Assembly (NCBI GenBank): GCA_034004685.1
Contig: JAVEWG010000015.1
Coordinates: 6,762 to 70,761 of the forward strand
Length of the DNA: 64,000 nt
From: JAEUNX01 sp034004685
Lineage (GTDB): Bacteria; Pseudomonadota; Gammaproteobacteria; Burkholderiales; Rhodocyclaceae
Reading direction: 5' to 3'
The position numbers and the translations under genes were made by a program. Below the pieces are notes generated by a model. The model searched no databases. It saw only the letters and a program-made list of their open reading frames with translations, and had not been told where the DNA came from. Shown in pieces: positions 33,430 through 42,573 of the stretch (position 1 is the stretch's first letter; every line of letters starts with the position of its first letter).

Positions 33430-34772
33430 TGGCAGGCGCCATCCTGGTGGTGGATGACGATCCGCCCCTGCTGACCCTGCTGACCTTGCGCCTGGCGGCC
33501 ACGGGCCGTCCGGTGGTGGCGGTAGCCAGTGCCGAGGAAGCCCTGGCCGCCCTGGACCGGGGCACCCCGGCGGTGGTAGTGAGCGATGTGCGCCTGCCGG
33601 GCATGGACGGACTGGCTCTGTTCCGGGCGATCCAGGCCCGCCACCCCTCCATGCCGGTGATCCTCCTCACTGCCCATGGCACCATCCCCGACGCGGTGGA
33701 GGCCACCCGTCAGGGCGCCTTTGCCTATCTCACCAAGCCCTTCGATGGCCAGGCCCTGCGGGACCGGGTGGAGGAGGCTCTGGCCCTGGGGGGGGAACCC
33801 CCGGCCGAGGGGGGCGGGGCGCCCTGGCCCGGCCTGGTGTGGACCAGCGCTGCCATGGGGCGGGTCCTGGAGGGGGCCGGCAGGGTGGCTCCCACCGACG
33901 CCAGCGTGCTGATCCGGGGCCCCAGCGGCAGCGGCAAGGAAGTCCTGGCCCGGGGAATCCACCAGCGCAGCCGCCGCCGGGCGGGCCCCTTCGTGGCGGT
34001 CAATTGCGGGGCGATACCCGAGAACCTGCTGGAATCCGAGTTGTTCGGCCACCGGCGGGGCGCTTTCACCGGTGCCAACCGGGAGGCCCCCGGCCTGGTC
34101 CGGGCGGCCCATGGAGGCACCCTGTTCCTGGATGAGATCGGCGACATGCAGCCCGGTCTCCAGGTGAAGTTATTGCGGGTGCTCCAGGAGCGGGTGGTGC
34201 GTCCCCTGGGGGCCACCATGCCGGAGCCGGTGGATGTGCGGGTGATTTCCGCCACCCACCGGGATCTGGAGGCGGCGGTGGCAGCGGGGGCGTTCCGGGA
34301 GGATTTGTTCTACCGGCTCAACGTGGTGTCCCTGTCCCTACCGGCCTTGGCCGAGCGGCGGGAGGATATTCCGCTGCTGGCCAGGCACTTCCTGCTGGAG
34401 CTGGCCGGGCGCCACGGTCTGGCCCTGGGGGGCTTTGCTCCGGAAGCCCTGGCTGCCCTGGGGGCTGCCCCCTGGCCGGGCAATGTGCGGCAACTCCACA
34501 ATGTGGTGGAGCGGCTGTGCGTGATGGCCGGCGGGCCCCTGATCGCCCTGCCCCAGGTGGCTGAAGCCCTGGGGGAGGCCAGCCTGCTCGGCCTGGAGGA
34601 GGCGCGCCAGCGCTTTGAGCGGGATTACCTGGTGAGTCTGCTCAAGCTCACCGGCGGGCGGGTGGGGGAGGCGGCCCGCCTGGCCCGGCGCAACCGTACC
34701 GAGTTCTATCGCCTGCTCCACCGCCATGCCCTGGAGCCGGCGGATTTCCGTGGCGAGGGCGGCCTGCCCTGA
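33426..34772 (+). CDS. glrR: Sigma-54-dependent response regulator, GlrR/QseF-like
   Basis: A 448-residue NtrC-family regulator. The receiver domain has the acceptor Asp54 in VVVSDVRLPGMDG. The AAA+ domain has Walker A GPSGSGKEVLARGIH and the sigma-54 contact GAFTGANREAPG, which is diagnostic of activators. A C-terminal Fis-type HTH follows (GRVGEAARLARRNRTEFYRLLHRH). It activates sigma-54 promoters once phosphorylated by the partner kinase. GTG 33426 and ATG 33429 are adjacent candidate starts. Confidence 0.88.
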   Translation: MMAGAILVVDDDPPLLTLLTLRLAATGRPVVAVASAEEALAALDRGTPAVVVSDVRLPGMDGLALFRAIQARHPSMPVILLTAHGTIPDAVEATRQGAFAYLTKPFDGQALRDRVEEALALGGEPPAEGGGAPWPGLVWTSAAMGRVLEGAGRVAPTDASVLIRGPSGSGKEVLARGIHQRSRRRAGPFVAVNCGAIPENLLESELFGHRRGAFTGANREAPGLVRAAHGGTLFLDEIGDMQPGLQVKLLRVLQERVVRPLGATMPEPVDVRVISATHRDLEAAVAAGAFREDLFYRLNVVSLSLPALAERREDIPLLARHFLLELAGRHGLALGGFAPEALAALGAAPWPGNVRQLHNVVERLCVMAGGPLIALPQVAEALGEASLLGLEEARQRFERDYLVSLLKLTGGRVGEAARLARRNRTEFYRLLHRHALEPADFRGEGGLP

Positions 34773-34790
34773 GTCGCGTTTCCCCGGGGG

Positions 34791-35567
34791 TTACTTCTCC
34801 ACGAAGGCCCGTTCGATGACGTAATCCCCCGGCGCGCCGATATGGTGGGAAATCCTGAAGCCCCGGGCGTTGAGCAGATCGCAGCAATCGGCAAGCATGT
34901 GGGGGCTGCCGCAGATCATGGCCCGGTCGATGGCCGGGTTCAGGGGGGGGAGGCCGATGTCGGCGAACAGCTTGCCGGATTGGATCAGGTCGGTGAGGCG
35001 GCCCTGGTTGCGGAAGGGCTCCCGGGTGACGGTGGGGTAGTAGATCAGTTTTTCCCGGATCGCTTCGCCAAAGTATTCGTGCCGGGGCAGTTCCTGGGTG
35101 ATGAAGTCGGCATAGGCCAGTTCAGAGACGTGGCGCACCCCGTGGATCAGCACCACCTTTTCGAAGCGTTCATAGGTTTCCGGGTCCTGGATCACGCTCA
35201 TGAAGGGGGCCAGCCCCGTGCCGGTGGACAGCAGGTAGAGATGCTTGCCGGGCAACAGGTCGTGGAGCACCAGGGTGCCGGTGGGCTTCCTGCTCACCAC
35301 GATGGGGTCGCCGGGCTTGAGGTGCTGGAGGCGGGAGGTCAGGGGGCCGTTGGCCACCTTGATGCTGAAAAACTCCAGGTGCTCCTCGTAATTGGGGCTG
35401 GCGATGCTGTAGGCCCGGGTCAGGCGCCGGCCTTCCGCTTCCAGACCGATCATCACGAACTGGCCGTTGGTGAAACGCAGGCCCGGATCCCGGGTGGTGC
35501 GGAAGCTGAACAGGGTGTCGTTCCAGTGATGGACGGACAGGACGGTTTCGGTGGCGAGGGCGCTCAT
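34791..35567 (-). CDS. fpr: Ferredoxin-NADP reductase
   Basis: A 258-residue flavoprotein of the plant/bacterial FNR type, the normal length. It has the FAD motif RAYSIASPNYEEHLEFFSI, the NADP motif LLSTGTGLAPFMSVIQD, and the C-terminal HHIGAPGDYVIERAFVEK. It moves electrons between NADPH and ferredoxin or flavodoxin, often in oxidative stress. The LysR gene starts divergently only ~90 bases away. Confidence 0.93.
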   Translation of the reverse strand: MSALATETVLSVHHWNDTLFSFRTTRDPGLRFTNGQFVMIGLEAEGRRLTRAYSIASPNYEEHLEFFSIKVANGPLTSRLQHLKPGDPIVVSRKPTGTLVLHDLLPGKHLYLLSTGTGLAPFMSVIQDPETYERFEKVVLIHGVRHVSELAYADFITQELPRHEYFGEAIREKLIYYPTVTREPFRNQGRLTDLIQSGKLFADIGLPPLNPAIDRAMICGSPHMLADCCDLLNARGFRISHHIGAPGDYVIERAFVEK

Positions 35568-35657
35568 GGTGTTTTTTCCTGGACTTGATTGGCGCCCAGT
35601 CTAGTCCCGGCTAACATATTCAATAATCAGATTGTTTAGATAATCTTTATCTATTGG
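35568..35657. promoter_or_regulatory. Divergent fpr/LysR control region with AT-rich palindromes
   Basis: An AT-rich stretch in GC-rich DNA. It holds AATAATCAGATTGTT (35622-35636), an imperfect palindrome, and GATAATCTTTATC (35639-35651), another imperfect one. Both fall between the two start codons and could be LysR-type binding sites. Confidence 0.5.
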
Positions 35658-36590
35658 ATGGATATGCACTTCAGCCTGCGGCAGTTGGAGGTCTTCGTGG
35701 TGATCGCCCAGCAGGGCACCGTGTCCGCTGCCGCCGAACGCCTGGCCATGTCCCAGTCGGCCGCCAGCACCGCCCTGGGGGAGCTGGAGCGCCAGTTCGA
35801 GGTACAGCTCTTCGATCGCCACGGCCGCTCCTTGCGCCTCAACGCCACCGGCCAGGCCCTGCTGCCCCGGGCGGTGGCACTCCTGGACCAGGCGGCCGAG
35901 CTGGAGGACATGCTGGCCCGCCGCACGGTCTTTGGCGAACTGCGGATCGGCGCCACCCTGACGGTGGGCAACTACCTGGCCACCTTGGTGGTGGCGGATT
36001 TTCTCCAGCGTCATCCGGATGCCCGGATCCAGCTCACGGTGCATAACACCGCCGCCATCGTGGATGCCCTGGGCCGGTTCGAGCTGGATCTGGGCCTGGT
36101 GGAGGGGGAATGCCAGCGGCCAGAGCTGGTGGTGGAGCCCTGGGTGGCGGATGAACTGGTGGTCTTCGCCCCCCCGGGCCACCCCTTGGCCCAGGCCGGG
36201 CGGGCCAGCTGGCGGCAGCTTCTGGCGGAGCGCTGGATCCTGCGGGAGCCGGGCTCTGGCACCCGGGCCACCTTCCAGGAGGCCATCGCCCGGCTGCCCG
36301 GGCCGATCCAGGTTCGGCTGGAACTGGAGCACACCGAGGCCATCAAGCGCTCGGTGGAATCGGGCCTGGGGATCGGCTGCATCTCCCGTCTGGCCCTGCG
36401 GGAGGCCTTCCGGCGGGGGAGTCTGGCGCCCGTCGAGTGCCTGGAGTTGAACCTCTCGCGCCACTTCAATTTCGTGTGGCACCGCCAGAAGTACCAGACC
36501 GCCGGCTTCCGGGCTTTCGTGGAGCGCTGCCGGGCCTACACGGTGGGGGTGGACCGCAGCGATCACATTGATCTGCCCTTCATCCCATGA
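35658..36590 (+). CDS. LysR-family regulator, FinR-like arrangement
   Basis: A 310-residue regulator. The N-terminal winged HTH reads FSLRQLEVFVVIAQQGTVSAAAERLAMSQSAASTAL, followed by the linker helix and a periplasmic-binding-type effector domain (LEDMLARRTVFGELRIGAT onward). The start is 35658 or 35664. Divergence from fpr is the arrangement of FinR in pseudomonads, where it drives fpr under oxidative stress; orthology is inferred from position only. The stop lies within the terminator stem. Confidence 0.82.
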   Translation: MDMHFSLRQLEVFVVIAQQGTVSAAAERLAMSQSAASTALGELERQFEVQLFDRHGRSLRLNATGQALLPRAVALLDQAAELEDMLARRTVFGELRIGATLTVGNYLATLVVADFLQRHPDARIQLTVHNTAAIVDALGRFELDLGLVEGECQRPELVVEPWVADELVVFAPPGHPLAQAGRASWRQLLAERWILREPGSGTRATFQEAIARLPGPIQVRLELEHTEAIKRSVESGLGIGCISRLALREAFRRGSLAPVECLELNLSRHFNFVWHRQKYQTAGFRAFVERCRAYTVGVDRSDHIDLPFIP

Positions 36591-36629
36591 ACAAAAAGGG
36601 CCGGAACATCCGGCCCTTTTTGTTCATGG
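36585..36629. terminator. Bidirectional terminator with 20-bp perfect stem
   Basis: CCATGAACAAAAAGGGCCGG (36585-36604) pairs with CCGGCCCTTTTTGTTCATGG (36610-36629) around a 5-base loop. The LysR stop codon (36588-36590) is inside the stem. A poly-T is formed on both strands. Confidence 0.9.
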
Positions 36630-36642
36630 CGGGCGATGGGTT

Positions 36643-39270
36643 TCAGCCCGCCGTCGGGGCACTATCGGGCGAACCGCTCACCTGGGCTGGCCCTTCCGGC
36701 CAGTAGGCCGCCACCTGGCACAGGATGGCTGCCCAGTAGGGGATGGTCTCCAGGAGCAGGATACCGATCCACACCTGGGTCTCGAAGTCGTCGGCGCCGT
36801 AGAGATGGATCATTCCAGCCGCAGACATGAGCAGGGCCACCAGGAGGCCCAGTTCCTCCCGGATCGGGGCGAAGAAGGCGAAGGCGCCCTTGGCCTTCCA
36901 GCCCTTGGGGGTGCGCACGAACTCCCCCTTTTTCTTGACCACCCCGGCGAAGATGCCCCGGGCGATGGCGTGGGAGATCCCCACGGACAGCACCGAGGCC
37001 CCCAGGATGTCCTTCCAGGGGCAGTCCATGGTCCGCCGATAGAGGATGGGCCCCAGGGCCGCTTTGAAGGCCATGAAACCCAGGATGGGCAAGGCCAGGG
37101 CGGTGACCGGCAGGCTGAAATCCTTGGGTGCGGCCAGGATGCCGATGGTCCACAGGATGGAGGCGAAGGCAAAGACCAGCTGCAGGGCGTCGCCGAACCA
37201 GGCGAACCAGCCGGTGAGGAAGTGGTAGCGCTGGGCCAGGTTGAGGCGGCTGGGCCCCAGGATGTGCTTGAGGTGGCCCTTGAGGATCTGCATGGCGCCG
37301 AAGGCCCAGCGGAAGCGCTGGCTCTTGATGGCGGCGAAGTCGGCGGGGGTCAGGCCGCGCCCCAGGATGTGGTCCACGTAGCGGGTCTCGTACCCCTTCT
37401 CGATGAGACGCAGGCCCAGCTCGGTGTCCTCGCAGATGCACCACTCGGACCAGCCCCCCACCTCGTCCAGGGACTCGCGCCGCACCAGGGTCATGGTGCC
37501 GTGCTGGATCAGGGCGTTGCGCTCGTTGCGATGGTGCATGCCAATCCGGAAAAAGCCGTCGAACTCCCAGTTGCACATCCGCCGGAAGGGCTGGTTTTCC
37601 CAGTCCCGGTGGGCCTGGGGGGCCTGGACCACCGCCACGCCGGGCACCTTGAAGTGGGGCGCCAGGGTGGATAGCCAGTCGGGGGTGACCACGTAGTCCG
37701 CATCCACCACCCCCACCACCTCGGCCCGGGGGTCGGTTTCCTTGAGGGCGAAGTTCAGCGCGCCAGCCTTGAAACCCGGCCAAGGGCGCAGGTGGAAGAA
37801 GCGGAAGTTGGGCCCCAGCGTGGCCATGTAGGCCTCGATGGGCTTCCACAGGGCTTCGTCCTGGGTGTTGTTGTCCACCACCAGCACTTCGTAGTTGGTG
37901 TAGTCCAGCCTGGCCAGGCTCTCGATGGTGGCGATCACCATCTCCGGCGGCTCGTTGCAGCAGGCCAGGTGGATGGACATGAAGGGTTCCTCCTCCCTGG
38001 GCAGCGGCGCCAGGGGGGTGAAGCGGCGTTTCCAGCGGCCCTTGAAGAGGATCTCGCCGAATTCGAAGCCGTGGGAGAGCAACACCGCCGCCGTGAGGCC
38101 GGTGGACACCACCAGCACCGTGAGGCCGATCAGATCCCGCCGGGTGAGATAGAAGTCCGCCGGCACCGACAGGCCGATCACCAGGGTGGCCACGCAGGCC
38201 TGGATCAGGCCTGCGCTCCACAAGCGCCCCAGGATGCCCCAGCCCCGCAGGAAGAAGGCCACCAGCAACATGGGGATGAAGGCCAAGCCCGCCGAGATGA
38301 GGGCTTTGCGCTCCCAGTGGGGGTCGTTGATGATCAGCCCCTCCATGGCGAACTTGGGTTCCCGCTCGGCGTTGTACATGCCCCAGTAGGCACCCGCCCA
38401 GCCTTCCACTTCGATCTTCCAGGGCTGGTCGAAGGCTTCCATCAGGTAGTAGTCCAGGTCCCGGGTGCGGGTCAGGGAGAGGAATTCCCGGATGAAGCGG
38501 GCCTGGTTCTCCCCGGAGGCTTCCGCCGCGCCTAGGGTGGGACCCCGGCTGGGCCAGCCGATTTCACCGATGACGATCTTCTTCTTGGGAAAGGTCTTCA
38601 CCAGTTCGTCGTAGCGCTGCATGGCGTAGCCCAGGGCCGCCTCCACCGGCACGCCCTCGTGGTAGGGCAGCAGATGGACGGTGATGAAATCCACGTGGTT
38701 CGCCAACTCCGGGTTCTTCAGCCAGACGTGCCAAGGCTCGGCGGTGGATACCTGCTTCTTGGTGCGCTTGAGTTCGGCCCGGGCCCGGTCCAGGTAGGGG
38801 ATGATCTCCTTGACCGAGAGGTCGGTCCGCAGGATGGCTTCGTTGCCCACGATGATCCGGTCTACGTGACGTTGGGTCTTGGCCATGGCGATGGCTGCGT
38901 CCAGATCCTTGTCATTGGCTTCCTTGTCGCCGGACAGCCAGGCTCCGGCGGTCACCTGCATGCCGTACCGGGGCGCGAGGGTGACGATGTTCTGGTTCTC
39001 GATGGAGCCGTAGGTGCGGATCCGGTCTGCCGACTGGGCCATGATGGCCAGATCGGCGGCGACGTTCGCGTCGGTGGGATACCGCTTGGTCAGGGGGCTC
39101 TGATTGCGCTGGTAGGGGGCGTAGGCGAAGCCCTGAACCCCGACCCCCGCCGCGCTGGCCAACAGGCCCTTGTTGGGGAGGGACCACAGGACATACTGGG
39201 CGGCCGCCACCAGGAGGGCCACCAGCAAGGCTCCGATCAGGCGGAACAGGAGCTTGGCGGTCTGCTTCAT
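36643..39270 (-). CDS. GH17-GT2 membrane glycosyltransferase, beta-glucan synthase type
   Basis: An 875-residue inner-membrane protein. An N-terminal helix (about 7-28) is followed by a GH17-like domain with IIVGNEAILR and IGEIGWPSRGPT, the two expected catalytic Glu residues of GH17. Then come several helices and a GT2 domain with DNNTQDEALWK, DADYVVTPDWL (the DxD motif) and QRFRWAFGAMQ (the QxxRW motif), then more helices. The layout matches NdvB-type beta-(1,3)-glucan synthases. It probably polymerises glucose from UDP-glucose while the GH17 part trims or transfers chains on the outside. Confidence 0.85.
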   Translation of the reverse strand: MKQTAKLLFRLIGALLVALLVAAAQYVLWSLPNKGLLASAAGVGVQGFAYAPYQRNQSPLTKRYPTDANVAADLAIMAQSADRIRTYGSIENQNIVTLAPRYGMQVTAGAWLSGDKEANDKDLDAAIAMAKTQRHVDRIIVGNEAILRTDLSVKEIIPYLDRARAELKRTKKQVSTAEPWHVWLKNPELANHVDFITVHLLPYHEGVPVEAALGYAMQRYDELVKTFPKKKIVIGEIGWPSRGPTLGAAEASGENQARFIREFLSLTRTRDLDYYLMEAFDQPWKIEVEGWAGAYWGMYNAEREPKFAMEGLIINDPHWERKALISAGLAFIPMLLVAFFLRGWGILGRLWSAGLIQACVATLVIGLSVPADFYLTRRDLIGLTVLVVSTGLTAAVLLSHGFEFGEILFKGRWKRRFTPLAPLPREEEPFMSIHLACCNEPPEMVIATIESLARLDYTNYEVLVVDNNTQDEALWKPIEAYMATLGPNFRFFHLRPWPGFKAGALNFALKETDPRAEVVGVVDADYVVTPDWLSTLAPHFKVPGVAVVQAPQAHRDWENQPFRRMCNWEFDGFFRIGMHHRNERNALIQHGTMTLVRRESLDEVGGWSEWCICEDTELGLRLIEKGYETRYVDHILGRGLTPADFAAIKSQRFRWAFGAMQILKGHLKHILGPSRLNLAQRYHFLTGWFAWFGDALQLVFAFASILWTIGILAAPKDFSLPVTALALPILGFMAFKAALGPILYRRTMDCPWKDILGASVLSVGISHAIARGIFAGVVKKKGEFVRTPKGWKAKGAFAFFAPIREELGLLVALLMSAAGMIHLYGADDFETQVWIGILLLETIPYWAAILCQVAAYWPEGPAQVSGSPDSAPTAG

Positions 39271-39540
39271 CGGGTCATCTCAGGGAAAGGGGACGGAGGG
39301 GCCGCAGGGGTGTCCCGGGCAGGCTGACAGCGGGCGGTCCGACGGGAATGGAGGGGGCACTGCAAAATGGTCAGGACTCCAGGAAGGCCGGCGGATTCTA
39401 GCATGGGGCCCGGGTGGGAACTGGGGCAGAATAGCGGGCTTGAGGGGCTGCTCTCAACTGTTGTTTGCAACAGATTTTCGTGGCGGCCTTCCAAGCCCTT
39501 CCCGGTTGTAATTTCCGAGTTTTCCAAGGAGCGCAGGCGC

Positions 39541-39918
39541 GTGAAACGATCTATTCCGTGGTCGGTGATTTTCGCCGGGCTGGTGTGTCTGGGCCTGGCC
39601 CTGGGGCTGCGTTATGGCGTGGTGGAGGCCGGGCGGCTGCCCACCGACTGTCCGGCGCGGCAGGATGCCTGGTGCGCCTTCAAGGATGTGCTGGTGTGGG
39701 TGTTCCTTCAGCAGCGCCTAGGCTGGCTGGCCCTGGGCGCGGGGCTGGTGGCAGTGCTGGGGGGCTGGCGCCCGGTGGCCTGGCTGGGTTGGCTCGGCGG
39801 GGTGCTGGGGCTGATCCTGTATTGCGCGGATTTGTCCGCGCCAGGCCTGCTACTGGCCCTGCTGGTCCTCATCCGAGCGCCCCAGCAAGCCGCCGGCAGC
39901 CAGCAGCAGGCAGCATGA
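39541..39918 (+). CDS. Small integral membrane protein of unknown function
   Basis: A 125-residue protein from a GTG (39541) after an AAGGAG site. Several hydrophobic segments are evident (WSVIFAGLVCLGLALGL, LGWLALGAGLVAVLGGW, VAWLGWLGGVLGLILYC) with a cysteine-bearing loop DCPARQDAWCAF. Its last 69 bases overlap the end of the convergent GH17 gene, so the two genes share sequence. No family is recognised; position suggests a link to the glucan genes. Confidence 0.6.
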   Translation: MKRSIPWSVIFAGLVCLGLALGLRYGVVEAGRLPTDCPARQDAWCAFKDVLVWVFLQQRLGWLALGAGLVAVLGGWRPVAWLGWLGGVLGLILYCADLSAPGLLLALLVLIRAPQQAAGSQQQAA

Positions 39919-41511
39919 GCCCCAGGCGATGGCCTGGAGATTGGTGGGCTCCATCAGCCAGCGTCCCAGGCCTCCCAGGAGGATGACCAGGCCCAGCAGG
40001 CGTTCTTCCCGGGCCAGGCGGTTGGCGCGCCAGCCCAGCAGTCCCAGGGTGCCCAGGCTCAGGGCGGGGATGGCGTAGAGCAGGGTGGGGAAATCCCGGT
40101 AGCGGGGGTCGGCCACCAGCAGAAGGGCCGCGGTGGCTCCGGCATAGAGCAGGGCCAGGCGGAACTGGCTCAGTTTGTGGGCCATCCTGGCGGCCTGGCT
40201 ACGCTTGCCGGAGCGCTCCTCCCGGCGTGCGCCCGCCGCCGACGGCAGGGGGCGGGCGCCCCCCCACAGGCCCATGAGGAGGGGGACCAGCATGGCGCCC
40301 AGGCCCACGGACCCCAGCAGCAGCCACTCCAGTTCGTTGCGATAGGCCACCCGGGCGTGCTCCCAGGCCAGCACGCCGACCGCTCCGGCCAGGGCGCCGG
40401 CTGCCGCCACCGCCAGGGCCGCCACCAGGCGCGGGCCCGGGTTCAGCCGGCGCGCGCCCACCAAGGCGGCCACCAGTCCCAGGAGGGCTCCGGCCCCCAT
40501 GCCTGCCCACACCGGGCTGGCACTGGCCCGCTCGGCCACGGGCTGGGTGAAGGAAAACTTGGGCTGGAGCCGGGTATCCAGGATGCCCCAGTAGCCGCCC
40601 ACGGTACCCTCCAGGCGGCGCTTCCAGGGCTGGTCCAGCGCCTCGATCAGGTTGTAGTCCCAGCCTTCGGCATGGGCCTGGTGGATGAATTCCCGCACGT
40701 AGCGGGCCTGGTTCACTAGGCTCGGGCGGGAGCCCTCCCGCTGGCGGCCGGCGCTGGGCCAGCCGGTTTCGCCAATCAGGACGGGTTTGGTGAATTTGCG
40801 GGTGACCAGGGCCCGCACGTCCCCCACGTGGATCAGGGCCTGCTCCACCGCCACCGGGTCGTCTTCCCAGAAGGGCAGGATGTGCACGGTGACGAAATCC
40901 ACCGCCGATTCCAGATCCGGGTGGCGCATCCAGAACTCCCACACGTCGGCGTAGGTGACCGGGACTTTGACCCGGGATTTAACTTCTTCGATGTAAACCC
41001 TCAGACCGGCTTCGGTCTGTTCCCGGCGCAACAGCACCTCGTTGCCCACGATCACTGCCCGGATGGTATTGGGGTAGGCGTTGGCCAGCTTCACCAGGGT
41101 TTCGATCTGTACCCGGTTCTTATCCGCTTCCAGCCCGATCCAGCCCCCCATGAGCACCTTCAGCCCCAGTTTCTGGGCGATGGCGGGCACCTGTTCCAGG
41201 CCCTGATGGACGGAGTAGATCCGCACGCATTCGGTGAGGGGGGCCAGGGCCTTGAGGTCCGCCTCGATCTGCTCCCGGGGGATGCGGGTGGTTGGGTCCA
41301 GGGGGGTCTGGCCGGGCAGGTAATAAGGCGCGTAGGAGACGCAGCGCAGCCGTTCTCCCTGCTCCAGGTGGAGCGCCGGCAGGTCCACCAGGCGGGTTTC
41401 GCTCCGCACCCAGGCCCCCAGGGCCGCCAGGGCCAGCAAGTGAATCACCAGGAAACCAGCCCAGAATCGGGGGGTGACCACGGAGGCTTGGATTGGGGCG
41501 GGCGGGGGCAT
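39850..41511 (-). CDS. GH17-family glycosidase/transglycosidase, membrane-anchored
   Basis: A 553-residue protein. An N-terminal helix (about 15-35) is followed by a GH17 barrel: RCVSYAPYYLPGQTPL, VIVGNEVLLRREQTE (acid/base Glu) and PVLIGETGWPSAGRQR (nucleophile Glu). The C-terminal third is made of several membrane helices. It would cut or transfer beta-1,3-glucan and is paired with the GT2 gene. The start ATG at 41511 has a CAGGAG site; a longer open frame upstream enters the divergent DnaJ-like gene and is ignored. Confidence 0.85.
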   Translation of the reverse strand: MPPPAPIQASVVTPRFWAGFLVIHLLALAALGAWVRSETRLVDLPALHLEQGERLRCVSYAPYYLPGQTPLDPTTRIPREQIEADLKALAPLTECVRIYSVHQGLEQVPAIAQKLGLKVLMGGWIGLEADKNRVQIETLVKLANAYPNTIRAVIVGNEVLLRREQTEAGLRVYIEEVKSRVKVPVTYADVWEFWMRHPDLESAVDFVTVHILPFWEDDPVAVEQALIHVGDVRALVTRKFTKPVLIGETGWPSAGRQREGSRPSLVNQARYVREFIHQAHAEGWDYNLIEALDQPWKRRLEGTVGGYWGILDTRLQPKFSFTQPVAERASASPVWAGMGAGALLGLVAALVGARRLNPGPRLVAALAVAAAGALAGAVGVLAWEHARVAYRNELEWLLLGSVGLGAMLVPLLMGLWGGARPLPSAAGARREERSGKRSQAARMAHKLSQFRLALLYAGATAALLLVADPRYRDFPTLLYAIPALSLGTLGLLGWRANRLAREERLLGLVILLGGLGRWLMEPTNLQAIAWGSCCLLLAAGGLLGRSDEDQQGQ

Positions 41512-41588
41512 GGACGGAAACTCCTGAAACAGGGTGCTGCGGGCGGCGCCGATTGTACTGGATGGAAAGGGCCGCCCGCCTGGGGGTA

Positions 41589-42566
41589 ATGTGCACCCAT
41601 GCCAACAACTCTTCGCCCCTTTCATTGAAAACCTTCGATCCCCACCACGTTTTGGGCCTTGTTCCGGGGGCCACCCCGGGCGATATCCGTGGCGCCTTTC
41701 GCCGTCTGGCCATGCGCTGGCATCCCGACCGCAATCCGGACCCGCTGGCGGCGGAGCGCTTTCGCCAGATTCGGGAGGCCCACGATGCCCTGCTGGAATT
41801 GGCGGAATCCGGCACCGAGCGCAGCGGGCCCGCCGTCCCGGTGGAAGAGGGAGAGTTGTGGGTGAGTTTCGAGGACGCCATCTTCGGTGCGCCCAAGCCC
41901 TTTGCCCTATGGTGGGAGGCGTCCTGCGGCGAGTGCGGTGGCGAGGGGTCGGTGGCCCTGGGTTTTTCCCGCCTGTGCCCGGCCTGTCAGGGCAGCGGCA
42001 AGATCCGTTTCGAGGGCCGCCTGGCCACCTGTGACGCCTGCCGGGGTCGGGGTTACCGGACCCGCGAGGCTTGCCCGGCCTGTGGTGGGGAGGGCCGGCT
42101 GCGGGTGGAGAAGGTCCTGACGGTGGTGGTGCCACCCCTGTGCCGGGAAGGCCGCATCCTGCGTCTGGCCGGCGCCAGTGGCGAAGCCGGTGATCTGCTG
42201 CTGGCGGTGCGCTATGCCGCCCATCCCCTGTTCGGCCGGACTGGGGATGACCTTCGCCTGGATATGCCCATCAGCGCCCTGGCCTGGCTGGCCGGGGCCG
42301 GGGTGACGGTGCCGGTGCCCGGTGGCGAGGCGGTGCTCCCGGTGCCCCCGGGCGCTTCGTCCCCCTTCGTTCTGGCGGGCCAGGGCTTGCCCCGGGGCGG
42401 GGGGGTGCGGGGCGACTTGTTGATTTGCCTGGTGCCGGAAATGCCCCGGGAACTGCCCGATGGGATCCGCGAGGCGTTGCTGGCGCTGGACCGGCAACTG
42501 GGGGCCGACCCGGCCCGCCATTTTCCGGCGGTGGCCGCCTGGCGGGCCCGCCAGGCGGGCGGCTAA
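41589..42566 (+). CDS. DnaJ-like co-chaperone with zinc-finger domain
   Basis: A 325-residue protein. A short J domain carries HPD (45-47) in MRWHPDRNP. The central zinc region has four CxxCxGxG repeats, between Cys113 and about Cys165: CGECGGEG, CPACQGSG, CDACRGRG and CPACGGEG. A C-terminal substrate-binding domain follows. The Gly/Phe linker usual in DnaJ is missing, so the J domain runs into the Cys-rich part after ~65 residues. It presumably works with DnaK; a housekeeping dnaJ likely exists elsewhere. ATG 41562 is an alternative start. Confidence 0.82.
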   Translation: MCTHANNSSPLSLKTFDPHHVLGLVPGATPGDIRGAFRRLAMRWHPDRNPDPLAAERFRQIREAHDALLELAESGTERSGPAVPVEEGELWVSFEDAIFGAPKPFALWWEASCGECGGEGSVALGFSRLCPACQGSGKIRFEGRLATCDACRGRGYRTREACPACGGEGRLRVEKVLTVVVPPLCREGRILRLAGASGEAGDLLLAVRYAAHPLFGRTGDDLRLDMPISALAWLAGAGVTVPVPGGEAVLPVPPGASSPFVLAGQGLPRGGGVRGDLLICLVPEMPRELPDGIREALLALDRQLGADPARHFPAVAAWRARQAGG

Positions 42567-42573
42567 CCGGCCC

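Noticed and set aside
39850..42135. The full 761-codon frame as one large protein
   Set aside because: Its first ~208 codons are antisense to the DnaJ-like gene and have no family features; the family N-terminus begins at 41511.
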